Shown here: piece by piece, positions 42,031 through 55,546 of the stretch
Layout: the number at the start of each line of letters is the position of its first letter
Position numbering within the stretch: position 1 is the stretch's first letter
DNA from: Rhabditoides inermis
Taxonomy: Eukaryota; Nematoda; Chromadorea; Rhabditida; Rhabditidae
Length of the DNA stretch: 64,000 bases
Direction: 5' to 3'
Assembly (NCBI GenBank): GCA_963966185.1
Contig: CAWZYM010000195.1
Coordinates: forward strand, 234,501-298,500
Made by a program: the position numbers and the translations under genes
The notes under the pieces: generated by a model
What the model was told of the DNA's origin: nothing
Databases searched by the model: none
Seen by the model: only the letters and a program-made list of their open reading frames with translations

Positions 42031-43600
42031 GACAACCGACATTGACAATGTGGTTTGGTACCTGAACTCGCAACCAGAAAGTGCGCCGTCCGAATCTCTC
42101 TCTCTCTCTCACTTTCTCTTTCTCTCTCCCTCTTGCTCTCTCGCCCTCTCTCTATCTTCTTTGCAGGAAGTATTTTAAAATAATAATAAAATTAGTGCAA
42201 GCGTTGTTGTGTGTATGGTTAGTGTTAGTGACACTTGCAGGGGTTCGCACAACAGCAGATGACTCATCACCGTATCAGACGCTCGTCGTTTCTGTTTTCG
42301 ACTTTTTTCTTCTTAGCGTTACTTGATTTTTTTCTTATATCTGAAGACGTATTCCTTTTTATTCACGAGTGCTCGGATGTAGTATTTTGGTCGCTCGAAC
42401 ACCTATGTGTTTTCATGTTAATGCGATGCGATGAAGATTGCGCATGTTTTGTATTTGTAATCGGAAATGTGTTCTCACATGTTCGTTTTCCATTCAGCCT
42501 AGTAGCAATAATCATTATAACGTGGATTCCGCTGGAGATTTCATGTGACTCGCTCTCGTGGTGTGTGATGGCTCGCCTCGCCTTGCCACAACTGCGCAGC
42601 GCAAACACTAGTTACCCTTTCTTCTATGCGGTCATGGAACATGTTTTCACTGACAATCGTATGACGGCGTGCAACCCACACGCATGAATTGTTGTAGAAT
42701 GGTTAAAAGAGAAGTGCACGGAATAATAACATCAAGTCGACATAATCAATATCGATATGGCGATCAAATTGAAACCAAAATAAAAATTCTAACAATTCAT
42801 TTGAATTTGATATAAAATGAAATAGCATCTTGAAAATCAGGCACTGCGCGTCAGTATTTCGTGGTGACGTACAAACTTGGCACGAGTTTCCAATGGGAAT
42901 TTGTTTTCAAAATTGGTCCCGCCACGGACTACTGACGAATTGTATCATCATTTCTCACGTGTGACAACAGCTGGTCATTTCATTTCATCACTCCGTGCTC
43001 CTCTCCTTTGATAGGTGGTGACGTTTTATGTGCGGAGAAGGTGCTGTCACTAACAAATTGTCTGGTTGACCACCGGTTGTGCTGCAGTGCTGCTTCTCCC
43101 AAGGGGTATTTTTGTATCGATGCTTCGATGCAGCACACTGCTGCCTCTCTCCTTCTCCTGTTCTCGACGGCTGGTGCTTTTGGCTGCTTTCCTGCCCATT
43201 CCATATCACAAATTACTGATTGTAGTTCTATTCAGACGTCGTTTAGTGCACACATTCTCGCCCGGCAATGTCGCGCTAGTATACTAGCGTAATCGTATAC
43301 TATTCTACATTCGTTCAGTACTGAAGGAATGTAGGATCGCGTAAGTAGCGACCGAGTTTTATCTCCTCGTGGTTACGTGGTTTGAAGAATGAGTAGGTAG
43401 CCTGTATAGGTGGGATATTCAAACATTCTCAGCTACCTAGGTGAACAGTAACCATTCAAGTACAGTAAATAAAAATTGCTCTGGTCGATAAAACAATTGT
43501 TATTATAGCTTTATTATTCATGACAAATCGGCTCACAACTTCTTGGACATGTGGTATAACATGAGTATAACAGAATCACAAGAATTCATTGTTGTGTATA
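42031..43600. other. Region without supported gene
   Basis: A 150-codon hydrophobic frame at 42235-42687 has no recognisable domain and no splice support. Two perfect or near-perfect palindromes lie at 43274-43289 and 43305-43334. Confidence 0.4.
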
Positions 43601-43717
43601 ATGCATATAAGTATGTGGCCGAATTGGTGGGATGAAAAAGGCAACTGTACTTCAACCGGAATAGTACCTTATAGTTATAATCGCTCATCATATGTCAATT
43701 GCCCACAAGGGCAATGA
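43601..43717 (+). CDS. Possible short exon or micro-ORF
   Basis: 38 codons (MHISMWPNWWDEKGNC...YVNCPQGQ) with two cysteines and a polar, Tyr/Asn-rich composition. It looks more protein-like than its AT-rich surroundings. No signal peptide, no family. Low support. Confidence 0.2.
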   Translation: MHISMWPNWWDEKGNCTSTGIVPYSYNRSSYVNCPQGQ

Positions 43718-43769
43718 CCAATCATCATATTTGAATCCATAAACTAAAGTTAAAGGGGGTGATAAAAAA

Positions 43770-45100
43770 GTATGCGGAACATGCTGCGGTGCGCTTGCCA
43801 CCCTCACTCGGCCCCCGCCGACGCGCTATCCATCGCCAAACCACAGCGAGAACGAACCCAAACCACCTACGCAATCCCAACCCGAATCGCCCAGATGCAA
43901 CAAGAGACCCACCCAGTCTATACATTTCCCGCCACTCAAACACCTCGCAAAATCGAACGTAGGCTAAACGGACTGAAAACGGCGAATGACGGCTACATGT
44001 ACACACTCCGAGCTGTACGCGTTCAGCCCTGTGTCCAGGTCGCTTCTATTTTGGGATACCCCACATCTCTCCGCGGTTCCCTAGTTCATGTCAGCCACGT
44101 ACAAACCCATACTCTACACGCACAGAGGAAATGAATCGTTGAATGGCCCCCGACGGCTAATATACGCGACGGCGCATTGCTTTCAACTGATTTTCTCTAC
44201 TTAGCTTGAAATGCCGCGAAAATGTACAACACAAATAAATTATGATTTAAAATAAAGAGTTATGTAACTTGGCTTGTGCTGGTAGTGCGGGAATGTAGCA
44301 GGCATGAATACGCAATGTTAGCTATACAACGTGACAATTGGTATTGGTCCAAGTAGAATAAACATCTTGAGTTGAGCATATACTCTCTGTTCTACGTTGT
44401 GTCATGTCTTTAGTTGCATTCAAACATACTCTCACTTCACACACATTTTACAAAACGACTTTCACCTCACGTAACATGCCTCATTGCTTTCACCTCTCAC
44501 CAACAAAGACACGACACACGTGAAACAAAGAGTATATTATGCGCTCGTGTGGTCAATATGTACAAATGCATACTACATTCCCGCTCTGGTAGCGCAAGCC
44601 AAGCTTCCACTAAAATAAACCCCAAAGAAAGTGAAACATATTCGTTAAAAGTGTGATCCCAGCCCATTGAGTTATCCTAAGAATTAAGCGATTTATAAGT
44701 GTTGTACATTTTTCGCGATAGACCAAACTAAGCAAAGAAAACCAGATGAATGCAGTACGTGATCTCATATACTTGCCGCCGGCGTGCAACCCACCGATTC
44801 ACCTCTTCTGTGCAAAATAGAACACGGATCTGCACGTGCCCTTCATAAACTCAGGAACCGCGGTGAAATGCGGGGTATCCCAAAATAGAAACCACCCGGA
44901 CACCAGACAAAACTCGTTCAACTTGAAACAAGTACAAGTAGCCGCACTCGCTTCAGTACGTCTAGCCTACGTTAAATTTCACGAGATTCGTGTGCTTGAG
45001 CGACGGGATACGTACTTGCATCTAACGCGACTCGCATCAGGGTGCGCAAGAGCCAGGGCCTAGACACGGAGGGAGGGGCCGAGAAGAGAGAGTGGCGGCG
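43770..45100. repeat. Degenerate inverted repeat, arms ~270 bp, 19-bp perfect core
   Basis: TTCTATTTTGGGATACCCC (about 44044-44062) and its exact complement GGGGTATCCCAAAATAGAA (about 44871-44889) face each other. Outside them the arms (43770-44043 and 44890-45100) remain roughly alignable, including AACGTAGGCTA. The left arm has a 120-codon open frame (43772-44134) that reads VASILGYP at the core. The right arm reads VSILGYP on the minus strand, so this may be an old inverted duplication of a coding piece. Confidence 0.5.
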
Positions 45101-46820
45101 CCGCCGCAGCACACTCCGAGCCTGCCCATCAAACTCGTCAGTACTACTCGCGCCATACACATGGCTGCGAATCCGAGCAGTGATTAGATGTAAATGGGGG
45201 GGGAGAACTAACTAATCCGGTGAAGAAACAGTTACCCTTCTCAAAATTTGAATTGATATCTCGTAATAGTGGTGACTAACACTAACATTACTTGCCCCAT
45301 AGAGGACCCACTATGATCCGGTGTAGTAGCGTTTCTTGTCGATGTTGATTGCGTCGTCCTTTGTTCAGTCGCAAAAACGGCAACTCGCCGCGCTGTTGAA
45401 TCTTGTCGCTAAAAAAAATCATCTCATCTCTCTCTCATATCTCAACTCCCCCTCCCTACTCATCTCTCCTGTGTTCAACTTTGTGTTTAGTTTGCTCAGT
45501 TCTAATGCTTGGTTGCTCCTTGTTCACGAGTGATGTTCAATTTTTGTCGCAGTCCCTTTTATGATTATGGTTATACTCGCGATTCGCAAATAGCAACGCT
45601 TTTCGGGCGTTAAAATAGCTGTTGTTGTTTCAGTTGCGCATACATAGTACATAGTGTACATCGTAGCAAATGGTAATTTCCTGATGTTAATTCACTTGTG
45701 AACGTGAACTCGCCCCACTTAGCGGTCACCTACTCATGTGTCAGCACTACGTTAAATATTCATTTGTGTTCAATCTTTTTTTAGTTTGTGTGAAGCTGTT
45801 TATTTTAGTGGACGGTTGGCAAAGAGAGAGAGAGAGAGACGATAGCGCCGACGAATGGGGAGCGAGCGCGCATCGCACTGTGCCTGGGACGGAGGAGCAG
45901 TGGCTATGGAAGCGATGAGCCCCCTGCCACAGGTATTTTGATTGATGTTAATTATGCCATAGTCCGTTGATTACCACTTTTCAGTACTCGTTGGGAAAGA
46001 GCTGGGACGGGTTTCGGGTGAAGGAACACGACTCTCCGACTACGTCAACAGGTGAGCGACACTTAAGCATAAACGACTAGTGCACGGACTCCATTGTTGC
46101 TGTCAACATCTCCACATATACAACGCAAGCAATGTGGTTCGTGCGCTATACTCCAAGCGTGAAAAGACTGTGGCGAATGAGGAGACGCAGACGGCCAGCG
46201 CGTGCGCAACTCTCACTTCTCTCATCGTTGTGTCTCCATATTTCGAACACGTTATCGATTATCGTATACGTATTCGACTTGCATATTGTTTAGATTGTCA
46301 TTTTAGTTCGAGTGTTGCAGAGAGAGGGCGGGCGGAGTCGTGGACGGAGGCGGAGGCAGAGCGAAGGTGAAGGAGGAGGGCCTGGACGTGTGAGCAGGAG
46401 AAGAGACAGTGGACCAGTGGACACACCCCCGCTACTTTCGCCTACGGCCGCACATCATTGCCACCGCCGGTCAGCGTGTTTAGCCATCTAATATGTCGCC
46501 GAATCGTTTTGAAAAGGTGTTGGATGATTACATTATTATAGGCGCTGTGCCATGCTCACGACGGTGTGGGAGAAGTGTGTCGTCGACGTCAAGCTGGGTG
46601 GATGGATGTGCCCCGCGCTGGGCGGAACGCAGTGAGTCGCTCTTCCCCTCTCTCCATCCTACATCCAGGTTCGATGTTGCAGGCTGTGTCGTGTGATTGT
46701 TGGGTGGCGTCGCATGGGGAGCGTACACCACCTCGGAGACAACACTCACACGACAATGCGCCCAGAAGCTCGTTCGCCACTCGGCTGATATGAGCCAGTC
46801 TGTTGGATGCGCGCTCGTCC
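45101..46820 (+). other. Region with scattered splice-like blocks, no gene model
   Basis: Open blocks bounded by splice signals occur (45859-45931 before GTATTT; 45984-46050 before GTGAGC; about 46549-46630 before GTGAGT), but they do not join into a recognisable protein. CT-rich near 45421. Confidence 0.3.
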
Positions 46821-49002
46821 ATGTGAGTGAAGGGTGAAGGGGAGAATGAGAGAGGAGCGGGTGAGAAGTTTCGTGTCAGCACTCGGGTTGCCGCGCGGTT
46901 CGAGCGTCCGCCTAGGGAAGTGATAGCTGATGAGGAGGAGATGGACGTCGAGGAGGATACACGATCAGTGAATGCTGTGCCGCCGTCTACAGGGTATGTC
47001 CCCTCGTCCTTTATTCACTGTTCACCTATCTGTGTTGCAGGTGGGCGATGATCGTGATCGGAGGGCTCTTGCATCGACACCGTCTTTCTTTTCCATTCCC
47101 GACACGTCGTACTCGTTGGACTAGCTTCGCAAACGGTTTGTGGGGTGTGTTCTATCATTGATAACCAGTGTATAGCTGCCGGTGGGACACTGGCTCGCCC
47201 ATGTGTGTGCTGCAACGGCCACATGCAGATCTTCTACAGTCGCCGTCGCCGGTTCGCGACACAATTGTGTAAGTGGCGGAAGCGGGATGTAACTGAATCG
47301 AGTCGAGTTGAGGGCGACGCGGCCGAGAGAACGGAGAGAGAGAGAGAGAGGGAGGGAGGGAGGGGAAACCCAACAAGTGCGTGTACACGTCTTCTGATTG
47401 TAAGTTGTCATTGTTTAGATCGAGTCGAGACGGGGACAGGCACGAAGGGAGCAGCGCTGATGTGGCGGGATGATGAGAGGGAGAGAGAGGGTAGGCGCCG
47501 TCTGCTCGCTGCGGACAGCATCGAAGATCGCGACAACAACCACTCCTCGAACCACGGGTAAGCAATGCTTCACACGTAGCTACTTCTGCTTCTGGTTGAC
47601 CTTGTGCGGAGAGTCGAGTTGAACTAGTTTTTTTGGCGCGAACTGCATTTATCCAGCTTGTAATTCCAGGATGAGAATACGCGGACCGCGGACATAGCGA
47701 GCGGCGCGAGTGGGCAGGAGGGACGAGTGCTGTCTTTCTGAATACAGGCAAGTCGCGCACACGCTCCATTCTTCTGTTGATATGTTTCATATTGCGATTC
47801 TAGATAAATGATTGATTGATTGATTGATTGATATGTTTCATATTGTAGTCTGACGCCGACGAGAGGAGGCGAGCGTGCTACATGCGAATCAAGGAGTGGC
47901 CGCCGTCCGCCGATGCACGTTGGAGGTTGAGGTGCGCAACGTTCAACTGACTCTGATCACTGATCACAACTCATCACATTCAACATGATGCATGATCACA
48001 TCATACTAATTGATGTTGTGTGTGTGTCTCCAAAGGCAGAGTTGTGCGTTTCAGTTGCGTGATCGGGGCGACTGGAGCCTAGAGAGGAGTGGGAGAAGAG
48101 AGGAGAGGAGTAGCGGCAGCCGTCGGCTATGGACGGCCGGTCCGAGTGAGCGCCCTCGCGACACCACTCCGACTGAGAACTGAGACGGAGGCGGGCGGGT
48201 ACACAGCGAGTGGAGGTGAGTGCGCAGTGGGGGTGGTAGTAGGACGGAACTGCGAACGCCGTTCTGCACAGAATCCGTGGCAATCCCATCCCTGTGCAGC
48301 TCCTATTGCGAGAAAGGGAGTAGTGATCGATCGATTCCTTCAGCAATGCGATTGGCCGGGCGAGAGTGCGAGAGAAGGCGTGCACAGGAGGAGAGAGAGG
48401 AGTGAACTCCTCAATGTCGAGGTGATCAAATGTTTCACTTCAATCTGAATCATGTTCGTTTATTGATCGACCACTGTAGCGGTCGTTTGCTGTGCCGGCA
48501 CGTCTCTGTTCCGCGCGAGGCAAGTCGGAGCAGATCGAGCGAGTGGCAGGAGGGGCTCATATTCTCCGTCGACTTGTGAGTCACACCATCATATTCACTG
48601 CTTGCATATCTTCTCTATCCGCTCCTATCCTCTCCCTGCTCTTGTATTTGTCGACATAGGTTTGATGTGTATAGTATGAGGCCAAACCAAGTTCAATAAA
48701 TCTGCCCCCTCTCACCTTGTGTATTTGGGAGGTGACGGAGTGGGGGACTGGGTGGGCGCTTTCTTCCGCCCACACTGCCTCCTCTCCTCAATGCCGCCGG
48801 CGTGGTCGCTCCATTCGGGCGCACGTCTCCTTCCGGCGGCTCTTCCCACTGGTTCGTCAACCGGGGCACTATAGAGCCCCGGAGAACCAGCGTGTGCGTA
48901 TTTGGCGCAGCTATCGCTCCCGGCTGAGTGACCAGTAGAAGGGTCACTCTTGTCGTCCCACGTTTGCTGAAAGGATCTTTCTACGAGTCTTTTCTCTAAC
49001 CC

Positions 49003-49225
49003 CTCCTTCTCCCCCTTCTCCCCCTTCTCCCCCTTCTCCCCCTTCTCCCCCTCTCCTCCTCTCCTCCTCTCCTCCTCTCTTCCTCTCCTCCTCTCCTCCT
49101 CTCCTCCTCTCCTCCTCTCCTCCTCTCCTCCTCTCCTCCTCTCCTCCTCTCCTCCTCTCCTCCTCTCCTCCTCTCCTCCTCTCCTCCTCTCCTCCTCTCC
49201 TCCTCTCCTCCTCTCCTCCTCCCCC
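49003..49225. repeat. CCCCTTCT / TCCTCCTC tandem repeat
   Basis: A CCCCCTTCTC run is followed by more than twenty TCCTCCTC-type 8-bp units. The Glu/Arg/Gly frame on the minus strand is a repeat artefact. Confidence 0.85.
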
Positions 49226-50029
49226 TTCTTCTCTCATATTCATTTCTTCTCGTCTTTCTCCACTTACCCACAGGACGACGCCCGAGTCCTGTGGAGTGTA
49301 GTTTGTAGTACACTCCTGCGTTGTCGTCGATCTAGTCGACGGCATGAACACCTTCCGGTTCATCAGACGGGGTGGCGGAGCGACTCGAGTCAGACTCTCC
49401 TCGCACCACCGACTGCCCCGTCCCTCGCCGGGGACGTGACTGATTGCGAGGCATGCGACAAAGGATCGCACGCCCGCGCAACCAGCGACACAGGCGGGCA
49501 TCTCTGAAACGACGGTCGCTTAGTCCGCTGTTCCCTTGTGATCCCATCTCGCACTCACTTCATCCACCCCTGTGCCTTCAGCGTGTCTCTGCGATGGTTC
49601 GTCCGCGCAAGCAGAGAGGCTGCGGGACGGACCATCGCACCTCTCTCCCACGAGAGGCGAGAGGGTGAGCCGACGGAGTCCCTGCTCCCCCGGCACATCT
49701 TGACACCTGCAAATGACTCATTCTCTCTGATCTCTTCATCTCCCCCCTTTCTCTCTTTTTAATTATGACAAACCGCATTATTTCACTATATTTACATTAT
49801 AACTACAATATTTCTGCATCTTTTTTTGCAAAACAAATTCCAGTATAACGACTTTCCACCTTCGATTTTTCCATCCCCGTTGCTAAACAGTGTAACCATG
49901 AACCATGTTTCACTTTGTAGTTGTGTCTTCTGTACTTTTCCTTTCCTTTTATACTATTCCTCATGCTCACTGATTGATCGATTGATCTCCTCTCCTCTCT
50001 CTTATCTCCTCATTCTCTCATTCTCCCCC

Positions 50030-50032
50030 CCG

Positions 50033-50081
<49 letters not shown>

Positions 50082-50090
50082 ACTCACACC
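50030..50090. repeat. (CT)n run
   Basis: CT dinucleotides directly followed by ACTCACACCAAGTTGG. On the minus strand this is a GTGTGAGTGAGAGAGA donor-like sequence. The same arrangement is at 52380-52450 and 54830-54870. Confidence 0.7.
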
Positions 50091-51129
50091 AAGTTGGAAT
50101 CGCTCCGAGGCCTCTCCCGGAAAACGGCGACCACTTGCTAGAGGTGCAAAGTAGACGTCGTGTCGCCCCACATCACTGAAAAGAGTTCTCTTTGTCTACA
50201 AGAATCTCCATGTCCTTTCTTTGCCCTTTCCTCTTTTGCCCTTCCTCTGTCCCTCCCTATCCACTCACTCGTAGTTCGACCTCCGAGTCTTTGGGAGTGT
50301 GTCTGTTCCCTTATGGGCCTTCACACGCACTCCTGCGTTCCCGTCGCGCCCCGCAGCTCTCCTCAGCCGCGAGCCGACGGTTCGAACGCGTTTTGGTGGA
50401 GGAGGAGGGGTGGTGGGGCGACTCGAGTGTAACACTCTCATCACACCACCCACTGCCCCGCCCTCTCACACCAACAAGTGCTGACTGGTGCGGCATCCGA
50501 ACCAAGTGTCCACCACCACCACACAGTCAGCCACACATGTCGAGCTCCTGAAACGACAATCGATCAGCCTACTGTTGCCTTGTCACCCTCGCTCGCACTC
50601 ACCCTCGATTCGAGAGCGGCAGTCGAATAGGCAGCCGAAACAAGACTGCCCTATCTCCCTCCGAGAGAGAGCGAGAGACACTGAGTGGTCCGGCGGTAGA
50701 CGTATCACTGTCCGCCTCCGCTGACGCCACTCCTCCGCGATCCTCCGGGGAATCGAGCCCCCGGCGTCTCGCCGCGCACTCAAGCCGTAGCCGAGTACCA
50801 CACTGAAAGAGCAGTTTTATCATTTTGATGATGTTGATAGCAAGCTCAATTTCTCTTCGTTTCACTCTCACTTCTTTCACTACACCCTTCGTTTTGTGCG
50901 CGAGTGTCTATTTGGTAGTCGGACTTTTTAATGTTGTTTTTATTGAATTCAGAGTGACTTGCGGACACTAGTGTGATGTAAGTTCTTTCGAGAAGTGTGC
51001 GGGTGTGTACGGATTGATGGATTGATTTATCGATTGATTGCCGGTTACTGCCAGAAGGCGACGACACGTGTGTGGTGGTGATATAGAGACTGCACGCCGA
51101 CAAGCCCGTTTCGCCAGTTTGTTGAATGT

Positions 51130-52375
51130 GAGTGAGGGAGAGAATGAGAGAGTGGGTGAGAAGGAGCGTGGCAGCTCTCAGGTTGCCTCCCCGGTCCACC
51201 TCCCTTAGTGAGATGAGGAGGATGCGGGCAAGTCGATCAAGGAAGAGACGCGTCAACAAGGTCTGTCCCTCGTCCTCCTCTCACTATTCACCTCAGTCGC
51301 AGTTCAGCGCCCATCTGCTCGGCTGGACGGACGACTTGTGGGCGGAGCGATGCCGCATCGACCCCCACACCGCCCTTCCATTCCCGGTCCGCCGCCGGCG
51401 TCCAAGCCTCGCCACACCAGCAGCGCCAACGGTGAGTCTGTTGTTCTATTTCATTACATCTAATATTGTTGCTAACTACCGTTGATATTATTTTAGTTTT
51501 GGTTGCAGACGAGTGTACGGCACTGCCCTTACTGCCGCCGCCGGTGGGACACTGGCCGCCTGCCTTCGCCTGTGCGATCCTCCTCCCGAAACCTCGCCAC
51601 ATCCCAGCCTAAACCAAATCCCACTCGCCCGCCCATGCCTATAAATGTGCTCTGCCCGATATGAGCTGTCCGTGGAAAAGGTGGTGGACATGAAGAGAGA
51701 ACGAGTGAACGATGAACACACAGGTGACCACCACGAAGCGTGTGCTGCCACGGCCACAGGCATATCTCGGGACAGTCGCCGGTTCGCGACACAATTGTGT
51801 GAGTGGCGGAAGCGGGATGTAACATGTAACTGAATCGAGTCGAGTTGAGAAATGAAAACAGTTGTGTAGTGTATGAATGCTGCAGATGGTGGTCGCTGGC
51901 TGGAGTAGTGGGTGGGCGGCGCGGTCAGGCGGCGCGGCCGAGAGAAAGGAGAGAGGGGGGACTGCGCCCACCGGCCAGAAGCGACAAACAGGTGAGCGAC
52001 AGAGAAGAACTCTAGCCGCACCTCGAAGACTGGTGAGTTCAGTGTTCTGTTCGAATACACATGTACACATGTTCTTATTGTAAAGGCACGAAGGGAGCAG
52101 CGCTGTTGTGGCTGGTGGATGAGAGGGAGACAGAGAGGAGATGGGAGCGCCGTCTGCTCGCCGACTGCAGCCAGGATCGAAGAGGACGACAAGCAACATT
52201 TTCCTCACGTGAGTTGTGTTTGCACGGTATGCTTTGAGACGGAAAGGAATGAGAACGTCCCACTTGTTAAGTTTCATCTCCGCCACTCCCCCTCATTTTA
52301 CCCTCCCCCTCTCCTCTCTCTCTCTCCCCCTCTCTCTCCCCTCTCTCTCCCCCTCTCTCTCCCCCCTCTCTCCCC

Positions 52376-52431
<56 letters not shown>

Positions 52432-53266
52432 TCTCCATCTCTCTCACTCACACCAAGTTGGTTTCGCTCCGTTCGCGCAGCTTCCTTGGCCGCTCCCAGC
52501 TGAGTGACCCTTCAGAATCACGTCCATGTCGCCCCACGTTAGCTGAAAAAAGATATCTTTAGCTACGCGTCTTTTCTCCATCCCCTTCTCCATCCCCTCT
52601 CCTCCCCCTATTCCCTCGTCCAGCTCCTTCTCCATCTCAGTTTTCCTCATTCTCTTCTCCTTCCCCTATCCACTCACCCGTAGTTCGAATGCTGGGTCTT
52701 GTGGAATGCAACCTGCCCCCCTCTTTTTTTTCTTCTTCTTTTTCCGGGGGGACTTCGTCAGGTCGCACTCCTGCGTTCCCGCCGGTGCAGCCGACTCTTG
52801 CGAGCCAGCAACCGACGGCTCGAACGCCTGTCAGTGTGAATGAAGGGGTGGTGGGCGAGTCGAGCCAGGCTCTGCTCGCGCCACCGACTGCCCCGCTCCT
52901 CCACACCGAGTGTCGCTTCCCCGCACCGGACGACCATCTGGTCGCCCCGGCGCGTCAACGACCCTGACTGCAAAGGGCGTGCGGCGAGCAAAACGCGTCG
53001 CACGCCCTCGCAACCAGCGGCACGGAGCGGGCATCTGAAACGACGCTCGGTTAGGCTACTGCTCGCTGGCCGTGCCATCTCGCACTCACCCGCTCGACTC
53101 GCGTGCCCTCGGCGTGTGACGGCGCGAGGTTAGTGCAGGCAGCCAGAAAGGACTGCGTGCACGAACCCCCCGCGTCTCTCCCCCAGGAGAGAACGCCCGA
53201 CGGAGTCCTCGTTCACCCGGCACAACCATACACCTGCAAATCATTCATTCTCTTCTCTCCACCTCA

Positions 53267-53305
<39 letters not shown>

Positions 53306-55020
53306 CCCCTTCCATCCATACTTGCAATACTACTATATGTCTCCGTTTTCCCCGTCACATTACATGTGAGGTTGGTATAATTCATTGTGTAACAGTTCAT
53401 TTCGTGGTATCTGTCGATTGTCGTTTCACTTGATGATGATCGATTGTAGGCTGGCCTGCGACGCTGCGCGATCTTTCGAGCGTGCGCCGAGGGAAAAGGA
53501 AAGCGCAGAAGGCGCTCTGGCGACGCGACGCCTCACTCAACAAACAACAACCGTCCGTTTCTCCAGATTACGTGGTTGGTGCAGTCGAATTCACACATGC
53601 CTTGCCCTCACATCAGCTATTCTCTCTCCCCTTGTGTTGAGAATGTGTGTTTCTGTGTTTGTCTCACTTATGCGTTTTCAACTGGTTATCATTTAGTGCG
53701 AGTGCGAGCGAATGCGGTCGGAGTCGGAGGAGGGGAGCAGTGAAGGAAGACCAACGATGAGAAGTGAGTGTATCAGTCTGCCTTCGATCATCACATGACA
53801 TGTTCAGTAGTTGAGTCGGTATGATTCTGATGTTCCATGTTTCGGCCCTGCGCGCGTTCACTTATTTCGACGACGTTCATTGATCATAGCTCGTCGGCAC
53901 TCTCGACCCCAAGCGTCGTCCAATGTGGTCTCTTTGCCTAGTGAATAGTCAGCGTGGCGATATGTTGGTAACATTTTTTTCGTCCAACCACGACGCGTAA
54001 CTGACGCATAACGTGCAAAGGGGTGTGCGGACCGCCTGCCCTACTTCAACCCAAGAGACGGACGCTGGGACGAGTGGTAGAATCATATTTACTGAACTCA
54101 ACAAGCAACTTATATACGATCCCTATCTCAAGGATGATCAGCGGAGGATGTGGTCATGTGATGCGGGGGCGGAGGAAGAATGTCAACATAGACATTGAAA
54201 TACACAAATGACTAATCATCAGATTATGAAATCTATGACTAATAGAAACTATACATCGTATCGGTTTCTACACAGGGGTGTGGTTCACTGGTCGGTGAAC
54301 AAATGGCATCGAATGTGACCGATTCATGTTGACTTAATGCCTAGGCAGTTGTGGTGTATCCGTCAATCCATCTACAAGTATCCCATGCTGATTTCAGTTG
54401 TCCTCTCTAGTCCACAGTGGGAGGAGGCGGCTTGCTCATGCAAGAGGGCGTCAGATCTATGCGCCCGGCTACCCATCTACTGGCCTTCCTTGTGTCTCTA
54501 GCTGCCTCGCAATAAAATTTTGTGAGCGTATGTTGTTCAATGAGTGTGTTGTCGTAGTTTTCATTATGTGTTTAGGAGAGAGAGGGTGTATTCCTTCGTC
54601 TCACTTGCTCAGTTTCTGTTCTGCTGCTCCCATAGTTTTCGAATGTATCGAGATCAGTCTCTCTCCCTCTCTCCCTCTCGCCCTCTCGCCCTCTCTCCCT
54701 CTCGCCCTCTCTCCCTCTCTCCGTCTTTCCTCCTCTCCGTCTCTCTCTCCCTCTCGCCCTCTCGCCCTCTCTCCCTCTCGCTCCCTCTCCCTCTCTCCCT
54801 CTCTCCCTCTCTCTCTCCCTCCCTCCCTCTCTCCCTCTCTCCCTCTCTCTCCTCTCTCTCACTCACACCGAAGTGGTTTGTCTCCGATTGGCGCAGCTTC
54901 TGTAGCCGCTCCCGGCTCACAGTGACCGCATCAAAGATCAATGTCCACATCGCCCCACGTCAATCTGAAAGATATAGTTATTTCGAGATTCTCCTCCTCC
55001 TCCTCCTCCTCCTCCTCCTC

Positions 55021-55064
<44 letters not shown>

Positions 55065-55506
55065 CGTCTCCCCCTGTTCACTCACCCGTAGTTCGACAAC
55101 CGGGTCGCATAGAGTGCGTCCTGCTCCCTTGAGGGCCTTCACAGAACGCAGTCTCGCGTTCCCGTCTCCTGACTCGACTCTCTCGCGAGCCGGCAGCTCA
55201 CGGCTCGAACGCGCTTGCGGTGGAGGGGGCGGGGTGGCGACGAGGTTCAAGTCAGACTCTCCTCGCGACACCGACTCCCCCGCCCTTCTCACACCGAGAG
55301 TGCCCCATACTCCACGACCGACGCTCCACTATGACAGAGTGGAACGCCGCCTCGTATGTATGAGTGCCAGTGCGCGGCGTGTGATTCATGATGACGTCAT
55401 CACACGCCGACGCAGCCAGCGGCACAGAACGTACACCTGAAACGACAGTCGGTTAGCGAACTGTTTCTCGCCCGTCTTCCCCCCCTCCCTCTCTCTCCCT
55501 CTCTCC

Positions 55507-55546
<40 letters not shown>

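Larger units (their letters stand above)
46820..51050. repeat. Tandem segmental repeat, copy 1
   Basis: Shares landmarks in order with 51130-56080. GAGAATGAGAGA...GGTGAGAAG (46842) matches 51145. CGCCGGTTCGCGACACAATTG (about 47245) matches 51777, and TGTAACTGAATCGAGTCGAGTTG (about 47290) matches about 51829. CCCACGTTTGCTGAAA (48955) matches 52530, TGAAACGACGGTCGCTTAG (49505) matches 53035, and the CACCTGCAAATGACTCATTC block (49706) matches 53230. GAGTGACTTGCGGACACTA (50953) matches 56043. Confidence 0.75.

Noticed and set aside
42235..42687. 150-codon hydrophobic ORF
   Set aside because: No recognisable family or splice context; composition fits chance in AT-rich DNA.
48944..49501. 185-codon minus-strand ORF rich in Arg-Gly-Glu
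   Set aside because: Product of the CTCCTC repeat.
54544..55440. 298-codon Ser/Pro/Leu ORF
   Set aside because: Dominated by CT-rich repeats and crosses the repeat unit in a frame not open in the other copies.
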